Below are positions 6,499 through 8,284 of a stretch of DNA of 8,284 nucleotides, one piece after another (within the stretch, counting starts at the first letter, position 1; the number at the start of each line of letters is the position of its first letter). Source of the DNA: Comamonadaceae bacterium (GTDB lineage Bacteria > Pseudomonadota > Gammaproteobacteria > Burkholderiales > Burkholderiaceae_C); the NCBI GenBank assembly GCA_013298415.1, contig JAAFHN010000045.1:2927-11210 (forward strand). Reading direction: 5' to 3'. The notes below the pieces were generated by a model, which ran no database searches, was not told the origin of the DNA, and worked only from the letters and a program-made list of their open reading frames with translations. Position numbers and translations under genes: made by a program.

Positions 6499-7656
6499 AT
6501 GAGCGAGCGCGTGATTCCCTTGGTCGATCAACGCCCCAGCGGGCGGGCGATGCCAAGCGCCCTGCCCGCCGCGCCCAGCCTGTCAAGCAGCAGGCCACCC
6601 GCCATGCCGCTTGACGCGCTGAAACGGCCGCTGCGAGACTTGCGCATCAGCGTCACCGACCGCTGCAACTTCCGCTGCAGCTACTGCATGCCCAAAAGCG
6701 TGTTCGACAAGGATTACCAATACCTGCCGCAAAGCGCGCTCTTGAGCTTTGAAGAAATCTCCCGCACCGCCAAGCTCTTTGCCAGCTTGGGCGTGACCAA
6801 GCTGCGCTTGACTGGCGGCGAGCCGCTGCTGCGCAAACACATCGAGGTGTTGATCGCCATGCTGGCCGAGCTGCGCACGCCGAGTGGCGCGCCGCTTGAC
6901 ATCACCCTCACCACCAATGGCAGCCTGCTCGCCAAAAAAGCAGCTGCATTGAAAGCGGCTGGCCTGCAGCGCGTCACCGTGAGCTTGGATGGGCTTGACG
7001 ATACGGTCTTCCGCCAAATGAACGACGTGGACTTTCCGGTGCGCGACGTACTGGCCGGGATTGAGGCCGCTCAAGCGGTGGGTTTGGGGCCGATCAAGGT
7101 GAACATGGTTGTGAAACGCGGCACGAACGAGCACGAAATCGTGCCGATGGCGCGGTTTTTCAAAGGCACGGGCGTGGTGCTGCGCTTCATCGAATACATG
7201 GATGTGGGTGCCACCAACGGCTGGCGCATGGACGAGGTACTGCCGAGCGCAGACGTGATCGCCCGCCTGCAAGCACACTGGCCAATGGTGGCCTTAGATG
7301 CAGCCGCGCCAGGCGAAACGGCTCAGCGCTGGGGCTATGCCAAGGCAGGCGGCGGCCACGATGCGAGCGCTGGCGAAATTGGCGTGATCTCCAGCGTCAC
7401 CCAAGCGTTTTGCGGCGATTGCAACCGCGCTCGCCTGTCTACCGAGGGGCAAATCTACCTCTGCCTTTTTGCCACGCATGGCCACGATCTGCGGGCATTG
7501 CTGCGCGCAGGCGCATCCGATGAGGACATTGCAGGCAGCATCTCAGCCCTGTGGTCTGGCCGCACGGATCGCTACAGCCAACTGCGGGCCATGCAGCCAC
7601 CGGAGGCCAGCGAGCCGGGCGCTCGCCGGGTTGAAATGAGTTACATCGGTGGCTGA
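6499..7656 (+). CDS. moaA: GTP 3',8-cyclase MoaA (radical SAM, molybdenum cofactor)
   Basis: MoaA converts GTP to 3',8-cyclo-7,8-dihydro-GTP, the first step of molybdenum cofactor synthesis (MoaC then makes cPMP). The radical-SAM cluster is C56-x3-C60-x2-C63 in ISVTDRCNFRCSYCMPK. TGGEPLL (105-111) binds SAM, and LTTNG (137-141) and VSLDG (161-165) are core motifs. The second, GTP-binding [4Fe-4S] cluster is C305, C308 and C322 (CGDCNRARLST, then YLC). The chain ends in Gly-Gly (384-385), the tail that enters the active site and is needed for catalysis in this family. At 385 aa it is longer than E. coli MoaA (329), largely through about 40 residues before RPLRDLRIS. The ATG at 6499 is preferred because VIPLVDQR resembles the N-terminus of Burkholderiales MoaA as I remember it; ATGs at 6550 and 6604 are alternatives. 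It starts 12 bases after the SDR gene and overlaps mobA by 8 bases. Confidence 0.96.
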   Translation: MSERVIPLVDQRPSGRAMPSALPAAPSLSSSRPPAMPLDALKRPLRDLRISVTDRCNFRCSYCMPKSVFDKDYQYLPQSALLSFEEISRTAKLFASLGVTKLRLTGGEPLLRKHIEVLIAMLAELRTPSGAPLDITLTTNGSLLAKKAAALKAAGLQRVTVSLDGLDDTVFRQMNDVDFPVRDVLAGIEAAQAVGLGPIKVNMVVKRGTNEHEIVPMARFFKGTGVVLRFIEYMDVGATNGWRMDEVLPSADVIARLQAHWPMVALDAAAPGETAQRWGYAKAGGGHDASAGEIGVISSVTQAFCGDCNRARLSTEGQIYLCLFATHGHDLRALLRAGASDEDIAGSISALWSGRTDRYSQLRAMQPPEASEPGARRVEMSYIGG

Positions 7657-8281
7657 CTTGAATCCAAACATCACGCCTGACCAAATCACCGGCCTCATCC
7701 TGAGCGGCGGCCAAGGCACGCGCATGGGCGGCGTGGACAAGGGTTTGCAAAACTTTCGCGGCATGCCGCTGGCAGCCCATGCGCTGATGCGGCTTGGGCC
7801 CCAAGTCAGCAGCGTCATCATCAACGCAAACCGCAATTTGTCGGCCTACGAATCGCTGGGCGCAGACGTGTGGCCCGACGCACTGCCCGATTTCGCCGGG
7901 CCGCTTGCGGGCTTCCTCACCGGCCTAGCGCACTGCCAAACGCCCTACCTCGCCATTTGCCCGGTGGACAGCCCCCTCTTCCCGCTGGACTACGTGCAGC
8001 GCCTGGCACACGCCATCGGCAACGCAGATGTTGCCGTTGTCGAGGCCGCAGAAACCGACAAAACCGGTGCGATCCACTGGCGCGCGCAACCCGTGTTTTG
8101 CCTGCTGCGCGCTGAACTGCTGGAAAGCCTCGTGCGTTTCACCCAAGGCGGCGGCAGAAAAATCGATGCGTGGACGGCGCAGCACGAAACAGTTCACCTG
8201 CGCTTCGACCAGCCCAGCGATGGCAGCGCCTTCGCCAATGCCAACACACTGGCCGAATTGCACGCGCTGGCGCAGGGGTGA
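7649..8281 (+). CDS. mobA: Molybdenum cofactor guanylyltransferase MobA
   Basis: MobA transfers GMP from GTP to Mo-molybdopterin, giving the guanine dinucleotide cofactor used by DMSO-reductase-family enzymes such as respiratory nitrate reductase and formate dehydrogenases. The 210-residue protein carries the nucleotidyltransferase signature LILSGGQGTRMGGVDKGL (16-33), PDFAGPLAG (80-88), a PVDSPLFP segment (105-112) whose D107 corresponds to the Mg-binding Asp, AQPVF (146-150), GGGRKIDAW (167-175) and FANANT (195-200). The length is normal. The start is GTG at 7649, 8 bases inside moaA; TTG at 7658 would be the next choice and would remove only three residues. There is no obvious ribosome site, so translation is probably coupled to moaA. 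Pairing with moaA shows this as a cofactor-synthesis unit; moaC, moaE and moeA are not in the window and may follow to the right. Confidence 0.95.
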   Translation: MADLNPNITPDQITGLILSGGQGTRMGGVDKGLQNFRGMPLAAHALMRLGPQVSSVIINANRNLSAYESLGADVWPDALPDFAGPLAGFLTGLAHCQTPYLAICPVDSPLFPLDYVQRLAHAIGNADVAVVEAAETDKTGAIHWRAQPVFCLLRAELLESLVRFTQGGGRKIDAWTAQHETVHLRFDQPSDGSAFANANTLAELHALAQG

Positions 8282-8284
8282 GGC

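Noticed and set aside
6583..7278. 231-codon minus-strand open frame opposite moaA
   Set aside because: His/Ala/Gln-rich shadow of moaA; the plus-strand protein has every radical-SAM motif.

Overview
The window reads as chromosomal core sequence from a betaproteobacterium of the order Burkholderiales, most likely Comamonadaceae or a close relative. The support is the gene order (ygfZ divergent from mltG-tmk-holB-pilZ-tatD), the protein motifs, the moderately high GC and the dense coding. No BLAST or phylogeny was possible, so the family-level placement is inference. No phage, transposase, plasmid, CRISPR or RNA gene is visible.

Layout: (1) 1-686, minus strand: 5' part of ygfZ, running off the left edge; it was found by reading the reverse strand. 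(2) 687-741: a short divergent intergenic region. (3) 742-5657, plus strand: one tightly packed run, mltG - tmk - holB - pilZ - tatD-family hydrolase - secreted ankyrin protein. mltG/tmk and tmk/holB overlap as ATGA, pilZ/tatD as TTGA, and the largest gap is 16 bases, so a single operon with translational coupling is likely. (4) 5658-5730: an AT-rich spacer, the only place inside the plus-strand genes with room for a promoter. (5) 5731-8281: a short-chain dehydrogenase, then moaA and mobA, the last two overlapping by 8 bases. No stretch longer than 73 bases lacks a gene.

How the genes relate: MltG cuts nascent glycan strands in the inner membrane. Tmk makes dTDP for DNA synthesis. HolB is the delta' subunit of the polymerase III clamp loader. 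PilZ is a non-canonical type IV pilus biogenesis factor. The TatD-family protein is a metal-dependent hydrolase/nuclease. Growth, replication and pilus functions are thus bundled in one unit, an arrangement already known in proteobacteria. MoaA and MobA act at the start and end of molybdenum cofactor synthesis (GTP to the cyclic pterin precursor; MPT-Mo to the guanine dinucleotide form).

Most of the window is ordinary housekeeping. The least ordinary signal is an AT-rich in-frame insert in tmk of about 20 codons, bounded in part by a 6-base inverted repeat. It is partly similar, in the same reading frame, to a segment of the neighbouring mltG. Other points are the secreted ankyrin protein with an Ala/Pro-rich tail, and the mobA start codon lying inside the codons for the functional C-terminal Gly-Gly of MoaA. 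I see no convincing undescribed multi-gene system.
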